Part shown: piece by piece, positions 53,436-61,554 of the stretch | How the letters are laid out: each line of letters begins with the position of its first letter | Position numbering within the stretch: position 1 is the first letter of the stretch | Source: an uncultured Pirellulaceae bacterium | GTDB taxonomy: Bacteria > Planctomycetota > Planctomycetia > Pirellulales > Pirellulaceae | Length of the DNA: 64,000 nt | Assembly (NCBI GenBank): GCA_905480235.1 | Contig: CAJQPP010000050.1 | Location: 1-64,000 of the forward strand | Direction: 5' to 3' | The notes under the pieces: generated by a model | Database searches by the model: none | What the model was told of the DNA's origin: nothing | What the model saw: the letters and a program-made list of their open reading frames with translations, nothing else | Position numbers and translations under genes: made by a program

Positions 53436-54836
53436 CTATGCAGCCATCTGACGATCGCTACCGCTCGTGGGGAAGTCCAGCGGTTTGGGCAGGCGGGCCG
53501 ATAAACGTGTGGTGTAAAGATTTTCTGCGACGCCCAAATTCAAGAAGAATAGCGAACCGATATGGGGAATGATGGATACATCGTGGAACATGCCATTGAT
53601 CACAAAGGCTGTCGCGAACACCATACCTAGCAAGCCGAACTGTCTTATTTCCTTTGGCAATAACTTGGCCTGCCAAAGTCGCCATGATTTGATCGTTAGA
53701 GTACCCAGCAGTAACGTAAAAAGGACCATCCCTGCTAATCCCAGTTCCGTGAGATAGGACAAGAAGACGTTGTGTTGCATGTAAGGCAAGACAAGGGTCA
53801 GTGGTTGGCCTGCGGTCTCGGCGTAGTGGTATGGCTTTTTGGCCGCGGTGTACTGGCCAAAGCCATGCCCCAGAATGGGTTTATCTTTAGCCATCTTGAT
53901 CGCCACATGAACCAACAGGGGGCGGAGGGTGACGGATTCTGACATAGCCGCTTCGGAGACGTGTTTGTCCCGCTTAAATCGATTGAGTTGGCCTGTCGAG
54001 ACGGTGACCGATGCTAGGACCAAAACAAGGGTTGCCGCCACGAGTAAGGCTCCTCTGATTTGGGGGCGAGCCGGAAACCAGCAAAGAATGCCAATTGCCA
54101 CTGCACAGGACAGCCATACGCTGCGAGTTAACGTCAGAAGTACGGCGGTCAGGCTGCAGGCCACCAAGAGGGCTAGTCCGAAACGCAACGGGCGTGTCGC
54201 TTGGCCCCACAAAAACGTAGCCGCTGCCAAGCAGGTAAGCAGGTAGATGCCGCAGGATACCGGATTTAAGAGTGGGCCTCGAGCGCGTCCCAAAAACTCC
54301 TGATATTCCGAACCAACAATAAAACGGGGGAAGACCAACGCGTAAATTTCCCGCTGTTCCAGAATTGCAGTGCTTGAAAGATAGAGCCCAAACACGGCTA
54401 AAATCGCGTACATGACCGTCAAGTGACGCGCTTGGATTTCGCAATTCCTTGCCACGAGATAGAAACCAATCGGCAGCAGCTGGAAAAAAAGTAAGCGAGA
54501 TAAAGGCAGCTTGTCTTTGTAGGTCCAGTCGTGCAGAAAGGTACTGGTTATTACCAACGCTGCGAAGCAGACGATCAGGATGTCCGTGCGATTAATGGGT
54601 TTGTTTTGGGAGCGCCCCTGGAAGAATAAAAATCCCGTGAAGGCGATTAAACTCGCCCAGAGAACGCGATCGATCGTTACCGGGATGGGGCCGATGTTAA
54701 ATTTAAAGAAGGGATATCCAAACGTAACGCCAATCAGCAAGACCAAGAGGCTGGCGGTGACGATGGAGAGGTTTTTTTGCAGAGCCATCCACCAAGCCAA
54801 TCCCGCAATCCCTAACAAAACGATGGCAGTGGACAT
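53436..54836 (-). CDS. O-antigen ligase / polymerase-like membrane protein (Wzy_C)
   Basis: A 466-residue protein with about 11-12 transmembrane helices. The family region is a periplasmic loop and following helix: SVTLRPLLVHVAIKMAKDKP, ILGHGFGQYTAAKKPYHYAE, then LPYMQHNVFLSYLTELGLAG with the conserved HN-x-x-L. LGRARGPLLNPVSCGIYLLT is also a typical segment with Arg. Such proteins join or polymerise glycans on lipid carriers. Whether it ligates O-antigen or polymerises an exopolysaccharide cannot be told. It is downstream of nothing obviously glycan-related, so a stand-alone role in exopolysaccharide synthesis is inferred. Confidence 0.8.
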   Translation of the reverse strand: MSTAIVLLGIAGLAWWMALQKNLSIVTASLLVLLIGVTFGYPFFKFNIGPIPVTIDRVLWASLIAFTGFLFFQGRSQNKPINRTDILIVCFAALVITSTFLHDWTYKDKLPLSRLLFFQLLPIGFYLVARNCEIQARHLTVMYAILAVFGLYLSSTAILEQREIYALVFPRFIVGSEYQEFLGRARGPLLNPVSCGIYLLTCLAAATFLWGQATRPLRFGLALLVACSLTAVLLTLTRSVWLSCAVAIGILCWFPARPQIRGALLVAATLVLVLASVTVSTGQLNRFKRDKHVSEAAMSESVTLRPLLVHVAIKMAKDKPILGHGFGQYTAAKKPYHYAETAGQPLTLVLPYMQHNVFLSYLTELGLAGMVLFTLLLGTLTIKSWRLWQAKLLPKEIRQFGLLGMVFATAFVINGMFHDVSIIPHIGSLFFLNLGVAENLYTTRLSARLPKPLDFPTSGSDRQMAA

Positions 54837-54875
54837 GGGGTTAACCGTTGGACTCTGGAAATGAAAACCGCCCGC

Positions 54876-56927
54876 TTACCGGCGTTGGGTTGTGGCAGGT
54901 TGGGCATCGCCCGGCAGGCTGGATTTGCTGGCTGCGAGTGGCGGCTGTGAGGGGAGTCGAGCTTGGCTTTGCTCCACCGGTTGGCTGGTGTTTATGCCGT
55001 CAGAGTTCAGCGGCAACGGTTGATTCCCCTGCTCCACCAATGGCAGGCGGGCGGGGGCGCTGGCTTGGGCTTTCAGTTCTTCCGCTTGGCGAGCAGCTTC
55101 TGCTCGGGCATTCATCTGCTGAGCCAGTTTAGGAACGGTCGCGGTTTCCGGTCGGGCGAATCGTTGGGGGGGCCGACTGGAGGTCACTTGGGGTTGCGGG
55201 CGTCGCGTTCTCCCTTGGATGGTGAAATTCATGGCCTCGCGATAACTGGCAACTTTGTTACCGACCAAATCATCGACCACCAAGTGCAAGCGATACTCTC
55301 CAGGGGTTAGATCGGGCATTGTGACCGGAAAGAACATGTAGAAATCATTCCTCCTACGATCGGAGAAATCCTGCACAGGCTGGTATTGATATTGGTAAAC
55401 CACACGGTTCATTTCATCGATGATGGAGAATTGCCCCTGTAGTTCGGCAATCAATTTAGGCTTGCCGGATATCTCTCCAGGTTTGAGAGAATAATTTTCC
55501 AGTTCGCTATACAACAGCACTTGTTGACCCGGTTCGTAATTGGCAGGCATTTCGGTGAATTGACCGAACCCGCGGACCTCAGAAGCAAACACGCATTTGG
55601 CAATCGTCAGGGTGGCAATATCGGCGAGTTCGCTTTGTGCCTTTTCCAAATGTCGTGATGCAAGGGTCATGCTGCGCTGTTGATCGGCAATGGCAGAGGC
55701 TTTCGTAGGAGCGTCGGCTTCCTGTTGTGCCAACATTTCGTCAATCGCCGAAAGTTGATGTTTCCAGAACTGTTCCAGTTGTTGATTGCTGTGCGTGAGC
55801 GCCTCCGCATCCTCCACGCGTTCCCCGGCAATGATCCTCAGCAATTCCAATCTGACTTGCTGGTTGCCGGTGAGCGGTTGCCCTGCCGCTTTCGCCTCTG
55901 ATTCCAGACGAGAGATTGCCGCTTGCAAAGGTTGGTCCCATGCGGTGGGCTCCATGTCTGAGGTTTCAGTGGGAGGCCCAGCATTCACAATGGTGGTGCG
56001 GTTAAATGGCTCAGTGATAACAGCGGTTCGTTGGGGGGCACTGTTTTCAACGGTTTGCTGTGCCGGTTCCTGATGAGCGACGGTCTGCACGCCCGATTGG
56101 GTTGTCGCTGACGGAGAAGCCGCAAACGTCTCGGTAGCGCCGACCATTGTGTGGTCCTGATCCTTTTCATTTGACTGGGCTTGGGCCAGTGACGGCGTGC
56201 TTGTTTCGATTTCACGCGTCTGGGGGCGTGTGAACAGCCGATCGGTTTTGATGGCGATCTGTTCGGCGGCATTGTAACTTTTAGTCTGGGCGGTGAGCCG
56301 CATGAGCGGAGCGTCATTCTCTTCGGTCTCCACAATTGTACCGCTGTTCAACGGCGAGCCACCCAGTTCCCCGGTGGACTTGCGTGGCATGACCTCAACT
56401 CGATCTGGTCCGGATGCCTTGATAGGTTGATTGCCGCCAGAAATGGAACTACTGGCATTCAAAGTGTTAAAGCCTTGTGCCGGTTTGGGAGCTGAAGAGT
56501 TGGCTATTTGGTCCGTTAGAGTGAATGGTTTTTGGATTCCCGAAAACGGGTGTACCGCGGATTCTACAATGCTCGGTAGTTGGCGTTCGGAATCCCGTTC
56601 AATGGCTTCAATATCCATGTCAGCATCGACGTGCACTTTGCTTTTGGCCAACGAAATGTCATCCAAGCTGATCCCGCCGGTTGCGTCATCCTGGCGTCCC
56701 TCGTCGGTCGCTTGTGAGCCGGCCTGATCAACCACCGCCTGCCGTTCGCGGTTGTTCATGTTATTGAGGCTTCGCGGTTTTCTCTTGCGCGCGGGGCTGT
56801 TGTTGCGCAAAGAAAGTTTTGGGCCGGAGCTATTAATGCCTTGCGCGTTGAACATCTTGCAACCACTTGTTAGTGGTATACAAAGCGCCACGATGATTAG
56901 TAAAGGCATCGATTTTATGGGATGCAT
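54876..56927 (-). CDS. Large lipoprotein of unknown function
   Basis: A 683-residue protein. The start ATG at 56927 has AAGGA 8 bases upstream and opens a lipoprotein signal: MHPIKSMPLLIIVALCIPLT then SGC (lipobox). A basic stretch follows (NNSPARKRKPRSLNN) and about 330 residues of low complexity rich in Ser, Thr, Glu, Ala, Gln. A helical region (QVRLELLRIIAGERVEDAEA; WKHQLSAIDEMLAQQEADAP) leads to a beta domain near 480-590 (FASEVRGFGQFTEMPANYEP; GEYRLHLVVDDLVGNKVASY), then a Pro/Gln-rich tail. I do not recognise a family. It is probably an outer-membrane-attached envelope protein. Confidence 0.6.
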   Translation of the reverse strand: MHPIKSMPLLIIVALCIPLTSGCKMFNAQGINSSGPKLSLRNNSPARKRKPRSLNNMNNRERQAVVDQAGSQATDEGRQDDATGGISLDDISLAKSKVHVDADMDIEAIERDSERQLPSIVESAVHPFSGIQKPFTLTDQIANSSAPKPAQGFNTLNASSSISGGNQPIKASGPDRVEVMPRKSTGELGGSPLNSGTIVETEENDAPLMRLTAQTKSYNAAEQIAIKTDRLFTRPQTREIETSTPSLAQAQSNEKDQDHTMVGATETFAASPSATTQSGVQTVAHQEPAQQTVENSAPQRTAVITEPFNRTTIVNAGPPTETSDMEPTAWDQPLQAAISRLESEAKAAGQPLTGNQQVRLELLRIIAGERVEDAEALTHSNQQLEQFWKHQLSAIDEMLAQQEADAPTKASAIADQQRSMTLASRHLEKAQSELADIATLTIAKCVFASEVRGFGQFTEMPANYEPGQQVLLYSELENYSLKPGEISGKPKLIAELQGQFSIIDEMNRVVYQYQYQPVQDFSDRRRNDFYMFFPVTMPDLTPGEYRLHLVVDDLVGNKVASYREAMNFTIQGRTRRPQPQVTSSRPPQRFARPETATVPKLAQQMNARAEAARQAEELKAQASAPARLPLVEQGNQPLPLNSDGINTSQPVEQSQARLPSQPPLAASKSSLPGDAQPATTQRR

Positions 56928-57127
56928 TCCGTCTTCCTTGACAGTAAATAGCACTGTGTACCGAGTCGTCTTTACCAACCTGGAATGCGCCAGCGGCCCA
57001 CTCCAGGCAGTCGGTATTGGTGCGGGAGACTAAATGAATCGGGCACGGGCAGCAAGATAAATCTGCGCGGTGGGCGAAAACCCCCACGGAATCTGTTTTC
57101 GATCGTCCGGGAAGCTGCAAATGCCAG

Positions 57128-58252
57128 TTATCTGCCGAGCTTGGCGGGTTGTGCTGGCGAAGTGCCTGCAGGTTTTGCTGGCATTTTCGCCATGCGGAAA
57201 AATAGCTGTTCTAATGCGAATCGGGCACGTCTGGCGTCTGAATGCGTTCCCTTCAGCGCCAAATCGGTTGTCAACAACCAGCGGTAAAACTGCTTGACTC
57301 GGACCCTTCCTAGTTGGCGAACGCTCTCGTTCGCAACATCCATCTCGCCGCCCCATTGGCGAAAACCGGCTTGCCCCAAGGCGACCGAAAGGTCGGGTTT
57401 ACGTCCGGAGCGAGTTTGCCGAGCAATGTTCTCCCAAAGTCGCCCGTAACGTCTCAGCGACCATGACAATTGACCATATAATGCCAGGGGGTGTTCTCCC
57501 GACTGTAGGAGATTCGTTAGGTGTTCCAGGGCTTTCTCGGTATCACCACACGTCGCTGCCGCGGCAGCATCCCAGATCGATTGAGCTCTCCAACCGCCAA
57601 CCACTTGTCGAATGTCATCTTCGCTGACCTTACCGCCCTGCCCTGCAAATAAACTCAGTTTGGCCAATTCCTGATCTGCGCGACCGAGGTTGCCATCGAC
57701 GATTTCCAGTAGTTGCCTTGCCTGAGTTTGCTGGAGATTCAATTCGTATTCTTTTTGGGCATGGCCGACAATCCATTTGACGATCCGCGCGGTGTCTTTG
57801 GATTTGCTGCGTCCTCGTTTGGTTTGCGGATCGGCGCAGTGGATCGGTAATCCCGATTTGTCGAATAATTTGTAGAGCTTGGTATTCGCTGGCCAAGACT
57901 TCACGGACAGCACCAATTTGCCGCTTCCCGGCGGTTGCGACAGGATGTCTTCGAGTTCGCCGCGGTATTTTTTGACGAACTGATCTGCAGATTCGACAAA
58001 GACCGTCCGTCCGGTGCCTTGGCTGAAGAGGCTGGCCGTTGTTAGCTCATCGTGAATATCCGGCCAGCTTGCGCTATCGCCCTCCACCATGATGACATCG
58101 AAATCGGCTTCGCCACCTCCCAGATTTTGGAGCAGCTTTTTTCTCACCAACAACTGTAAAAACGCATCGTCACCGAATAAGACACAGAAGTGTCTGTCCT
58201 TTTCAGGTGGTTCGTCTTCCAGAAAATCAAAGGCATGAAGGTTGTTGCTCAT
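57128..58252 (-). CDS. holA: DNA polymerase III delta subunit
   Basis: A 374-residue clamp-loader delta subunit starting MSNNLHAFDFLEDEPPEKDR. HFCVLFGDDAFLQLLVRKKL fits the HolA N-terminal domain. GRADQELAKLSLFAGQGGKV and DDIRQVVGGWRAQSIWDAAA (the NL..-EL.KL and V..vv.....-.iFdl..A motifs) fit domain II, and LLQSGEHPLALYGQLSWSLR with a C-terminal LTTDLALKGTHSDARRARFA complete domain III. Delta opens the beta clamp during loading. TTG at 58261 is a possible alternative start. It is the only replisome gene in this part, and the following genes are not related to replication. Confidence 0.85.
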   Translation of the reverse strand: MSNNLHAFDFLEDEPPEKDRHFCVLFGDDAFLQLLVRKKLLQNLGGGEADFDVIMVEGDSASWPDIHDELTTASLFSQGTGRTVFVESADQFVKKYRGELEDILSQPPGSGKLVLSVKSWPANTKLYKLFDKSGLPIHCADPQTKRGRSKSKDTARIVKWIVGHAQKEYELNLQQTQARQLLEIVDGNLGRADQELAKLSLFAGQGGKVSEDDIRQVVGGWRAQSIWDAAAAATCGDTEKALEHLTNLLQSGEHPLALYGQLSWSLRRYGRLWENIARQTRSGRKPDLSVALGQAGFRQWGGEMDVANESVRQLGRVRVKQFYRWLLTTDLALKGTHSDARRARFALEQLFFRMAKMPAKPAGTSPAQPAKLGR

Positions 58253-58389
58253 AACCCCCAATATATGGCGTGTGCGCTGGCTACGTAAGCAGGAACCTCA
58301 ACGGTTTCTGCGCGGTTCAGGACCCACTCGTCCTCCTAGGTCCAGCATTGGGTCACGCGATTCCCCGAATCCCCTACATCAAGGGCACC

Positions 58390-59475
58390 TTAATGGGTCG
58401 TGGCGTCCTCGCCCAGAAAGGGAGCGTTGTTGAAAAGCGTTTCCCCCAGCCCCAGATAAGGGTCCTCTAGGTCCGTTCCCAGCACTTCGCGATAAAGCCA
58501 GTTCGTAAATAGCCGAGGATTGGATGGGGGTTGGTTACGCAGGAACTGGTGAGCCATCCTGCGTCGCCTCGTTTGGTTGAGTTGAGTGTCTTGATGTAAG
58601 CCGGAAATTAGCTCAGAGGTTGCTGTGTGGGAAACCACACGGGATGCGGCCAGCCCGAGTTGGGATTCATGGTAATCACGCAGGAATTCTTCGCGTTGGC
58701 CCTTTTTGATGGCGACAAAGTGGTCATGAACCGTTTTTAGATCTTCAATTTCGCGCAACCAGATTTGGGGTGCATAGCTGCCGGGTAAGACGTCAATGGC
58801 CGTGCCATCAGCCGTGCAGACCCACGTCGCAATATTACCATTCAACGTGCGTTTGATGCGGTGTCCGTTGCCAAAATCGATGGTGATTTGAGGAACGGGG
58901 CGCATGGAAACCCAAAGGGGTTCAAAGTTTGCTTCTATGAACTGCGCGATAGAAGCGTTGGAGAACAGCACGGCTCTCGCGATCCTGGCGTTTGTTCAGG
59001 TGAATTTTTCGTCGAGTTGGCCGAGTAGTTGAAAAAGTAGAATGGGTTTGCCGCTACGCAGACTAGCGGCTTTCGCCTCCTGCAAATCGCGATGCCACGT
59101 TACTAGACCAGGTTGGCATGGTGGATTGTCAGAAAAATTGTTGGGCAAAACAGCGGTGAACTTGGTTGACTCGAGTAGTTTTTTGGAAGGGATTTCAATA
59201 AACGTTTTGCTGACATCGAGGGTGCCAAAGGACTTTTTCGATGGTGGGTTGTCGAATCGTTGGTTACGGATGGGAGTGTTGTCTTGTGGGTTCGTGTTAC
59301 TAGCTTTTAGCAGCGCTTTTTTTACCGGCGCTTCGATCAGGCTTTTGCCGACATCAAATCGTACTTCCCCCGCCTGCTGGATGCCTGGCGAGGTGGTTTC
59401 CTGGGCTTGTGTGACGCAAGCGATGCAAAAAGCAGTTAACGATGCCATGAAAATTCGAAAGCGTTTGACGCTCAT
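58390..59475 (-). CDS. Secreted thioredoxin-like protein with in-frame UGA, candidate selenoprotein
   Basis: Read through the TGA at 58996-58998 this is a 361-residue protein. The start ATG at 59475 has AGGAGG 7 bases upstream and a signal peptide (MSVKRFRIFMASLTAFCIAC...AQ). Residues 30-130 hold a Lys/Asn-rich stretch with repeats FDVGKSLIEAP and LDVSKTFIEIPSK. Then KPILLFQLLGQLDEKFT is followed by UGA (codon 160) and TNARIARAVLFSNASIAQFI, aligning with thioredoxins so that UGA takes the first Cys of CxxC and Ala the second. The frame stays open for 200 codons after UGA. A SECIS-like hairpin follows. Nonsense mutation or sequencing error is the alternative. The C-terminal 130 residues are unassigned. 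Confidence 0.72.
58961..58998 (-). promoter_or_regulatory. Candidate bacterial SECIS element after the in-frame UGA
   Basis: On the minus strand the TGA at 58998-58996 is followed, after 17 bases, by GAGAGC-CGTGCT-GTTCTC (58978-58961), a 6-pair stem with one G-U and a 6-base loop whose second base is G. The loop begins 23 bases after the UGA. As I recall the bacterial SECIS rules, a G within the first two loop bases and a loop 16-37 bases from UGA are expected, so it fits. Not tested by folding. Confidence 0.5.
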
Positions 59476-59559
59476 GCCGGCCTCCTGGGAGTGAAAGAAA
59501 TTGCTCTTAGCAACTCTATCCCAATTCCCGGTTTCGCGGCGCAACGAGCTTGTAACAAA

Positions 59560-59588
59560 AAAGGCCGCAGGAAATTCCTGCGGCCTTT
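59560..59588 (-). terminator. Strong intrinsic terminator after the membrane coiled-coil gene
   Basis: Near-perfect palindrome AAAGGCCGCAGGAA / TTCCTGCGGCCTTT with one central base (effectively a 12-pair stem and small loop). On the minus strand it is followed by T6, so it ends the transcript of the 59613-61046 gene, 25 bases after its stop. It separates that gene from the selenoprotein-like gene. Confidence 0.92.
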
Positions 59589-59612
59589 GGTCATTATCGT
59601 TGTTAGGTTTTT

Positions 59613-61046
59613 CTAGTTGCCGGAGCCAAATGGACTGCCGGAATCAACCTGCGTGCCGCCAGGTTGGCGAGCCTTGAATCGATCCTCAGAGAGATTTTCG
59701 CTGAAACGTCTTACTCGGGCTTCGTTGCGATAGCCCATCTCGTGTAAGAATTCCTGAACTGAAATTTCGCGAGTCTGGAAGCGTTCGCGATCTTGCTCCA
59801 GTTTGCGGTAACCATCAACGGCGTTCCCCAGAGGATCATCCCCTTTGACAAAGAAACGTGTGTTTTCATCAATCTCTCCGATCACTTTTCCGTCGTCATC
59901 GTGATAGGCCACTACTTTCCCGTAACCAACGCCCTCAACAATGCTGATGAGTCGTTGCAAGTCGGAACGTCCGTCACCGTCGAGGTCAATAAAGCCTGCG
60001 ATGGCGATGGGCACCGAGTAACCCGGATCCCAAGTTGACGTGACCACCCAATCCTTGGTCAGGATGGGATTGTTGATGTTTTGCGAGGTGATGCGACCTT
60101 CTGCAAGGTGGGCGTCGAGAATTCGCGTGACTTCGATCATTGCTTTCCCGTAACCGCTTTTGAACTTGCTGGCGGATTGATCGTAGATGGCGAAGGTTTG
60201 CTTTAGTTGCAAGTTGTCGTCGTAGCCGAGATTCAGGGTGACCTTACCAAGGCGAGGTGCAACGTTGACGACTTGTCCATCAGCAACATTGGTTTCTTTC
60301 GCCGTGAGGCTGGTAATCGTGGATTCTTTTTTGATGATCGTTGCTTTGGCGGCGTCCAGATTGCGTTTGAAATCGGCGGTCTTGTTGGCCAAGTCCGATT
60401 CCGTGTCTTGCAGTTCCCGATTCACTTTTTCAAATTGGGATTGGGTGTCGTCCAAACGCTGATTGAGTTCAATCCTTGTTTTTTCGTGTCGTTCTTGTTC
60501 GCTAGAAAGGTCTGTTTGAGCCTTGGCCAACTGAACGTCTTTTTCTTCGAGCTGTTTATTTTTGGTGGTGATTTCCGTTTCCAGCTTTTGCTCGGTTTCT
60601 TTTACCGTGTTGGTCAACACAGTGGTGTTGGCATGCTGGTCTGCGATGGCGTTAGAGAAATCCTCAACCAGTTTGCGGTAGGTGCGATCAGCACCACCCT
60701 CACCCGAGGCGAGCTTCGCCATATCCGCGTTCCAAGTTTCCTTGACGCGTTGGGTCTGGTTGATCATGTCTGTAAGATTAGAGGCAACGAGATCGCTTTC
60801 GTAGGTTTCGATTTCGTTAACCGCGATATCCTCAACCCCAAGCATGGCCATATAAATGCCCGCTTGTGCTTGGTAGCCATTGCTCTCTTTGGTTGCTCTT
60901 TGATAGTCCGTCTTGTAACTATCTCTTTGATCCGCAGCTTCCCGCATGCCGGCGAAGCCAAAGAACGTGGAGACCGCCAGAACGACGGATAGCAACACAA
61001 GCAAAATGACGGCGATGAACAGACCTTGGTTCTCTCGAGTCGCCAT
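59613..61046 (-). CDS. Inner membrane coiled-coil protein of unknown function
   Basis: A 477-residue protein. One transmembrane helix (LFIAVILLVLLSVVLAVSTF) follows a short cytoplasmic end (MATRENQG), so the rest is periplasmic or outside. About residues 95-245 are a long coiled coil rich in Glu, Lys, Gln and Thr (KLETEITTKNKQLEEKDVQL; ERHEKTRIELNQRLDDTQSQ). A compact C-terminal half follows with strands (VAPRLGKVTLNLGYDDNLQL; YGKAMIEVTRILDAHLAEGR) and a calcium-loop-like DLDGDGRSDLQRL. No family recognised. A strong terminator lies after it. Its layout recalls a wall- or membrane-linking spacer. Confidence 0.7.
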   Translation of the reverse strand: MATRENQGLFIAVILLVLLSVVLAVSTFFGFAGMREAADQRDSYKTDYQRATKESNGYQAQAGIYMAMLGVEDIAVNEIETYESDLVASNLTDMINQTQRVKETWNADMAKLASGEGGADRTYRKLVEDFSNAIADQHANTTVLTNTVKETEQKLETEITTKNKQLEEKDVQLAKAQTDLSSEQERHEKTRIELNQRLDDTQSQFEKVNRELQDTESDLANKTADFKRNLDAAKATIIKKESTITSLTAKETNVADGQVVNVAPRLGKVTLNLGYDDNLQLKQTFAIYDQSASKFKSGYGKAMIEVTRILDAHLAEGRITSQNINNPILTKDWVVTSTWDPGYSVPIAIAGFIDLDGDGRSDLQRLISIVEGVGYGKVVAYHDDDGKVIGEIDENTRFFVKGDDPLGNAVDGYRKLEQDRERFQTREISVQEFLHEMGYRNEARVRRFSENLSEDRFKARQPGGTQVDSGSPFGSGN

Positions 61047-61554
61047 GGAAAAATCTCCTGTCAGGCAATGCCCTACAACGCAATAAAAGTGCAGATTGAT
61101 TTAGTATCGATAAACGTGCAAAAGAAACTCGCGTTCAAGCGTAGGACATGAACGGAATTCCACCTGAGCTGTGCAAAAATCGTTGCTGGAAAGAGCTTCA
61201 ATCAGGTTATTTCCCTCAGCATTAGATTTTAGATAGCCGTAAAAATAGTGTCAAACAAATTAAATGCGGAGTTTGCGAAGACTTTGCGGCCAGCCCGCTC
61301 AATCAGGAGAAGGGGCTTTTCCCTTTCCCGGTTACTCCGATAATACGGTTTTATCCGGTCCGAACCTCGTTTGAGGCCGGCGTTTGGCCGTAAGATCCGC
61401 TGAATTCTTGACAGATAAATCAAGGCTATTGGGCGAATCGGTCCGCGCACCACCATGACTTGACCACAGGTCGGAAAAGTCGGGTGGTTCCTTCTTTCCC
61501 AACCCGTTGCATAATTTCGGTCACGGCAAGAACTCCCTCAGGTAGGTAATCTCC
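61047..61554. other. Intergenic region upstream of polA
   Basis: 508 bases, divergent between the coiled-coil gene and polA, so promoters for both should lie here. No convincing gene, repeat or structured RNA was seen. Confidence 0.4.

Noticed and set aside
58390-58971. The downstream part of the thioredoxin-like gene as an independent gene starting near 58971
   Set aside because: It begins in the middle of a thioredoxin-like fold, has no ribosome binding site and is in frame with the upstream part across a single TGA.
60207-60992. A 261-residue plus-strand open frame
   Set aside because: It lies wholly opposite the coiled-coil protein gene, is hydrophobic and Phe/Val-rich as expected from antisense of a Lys/Glu coiled coil, and has no recognised family.
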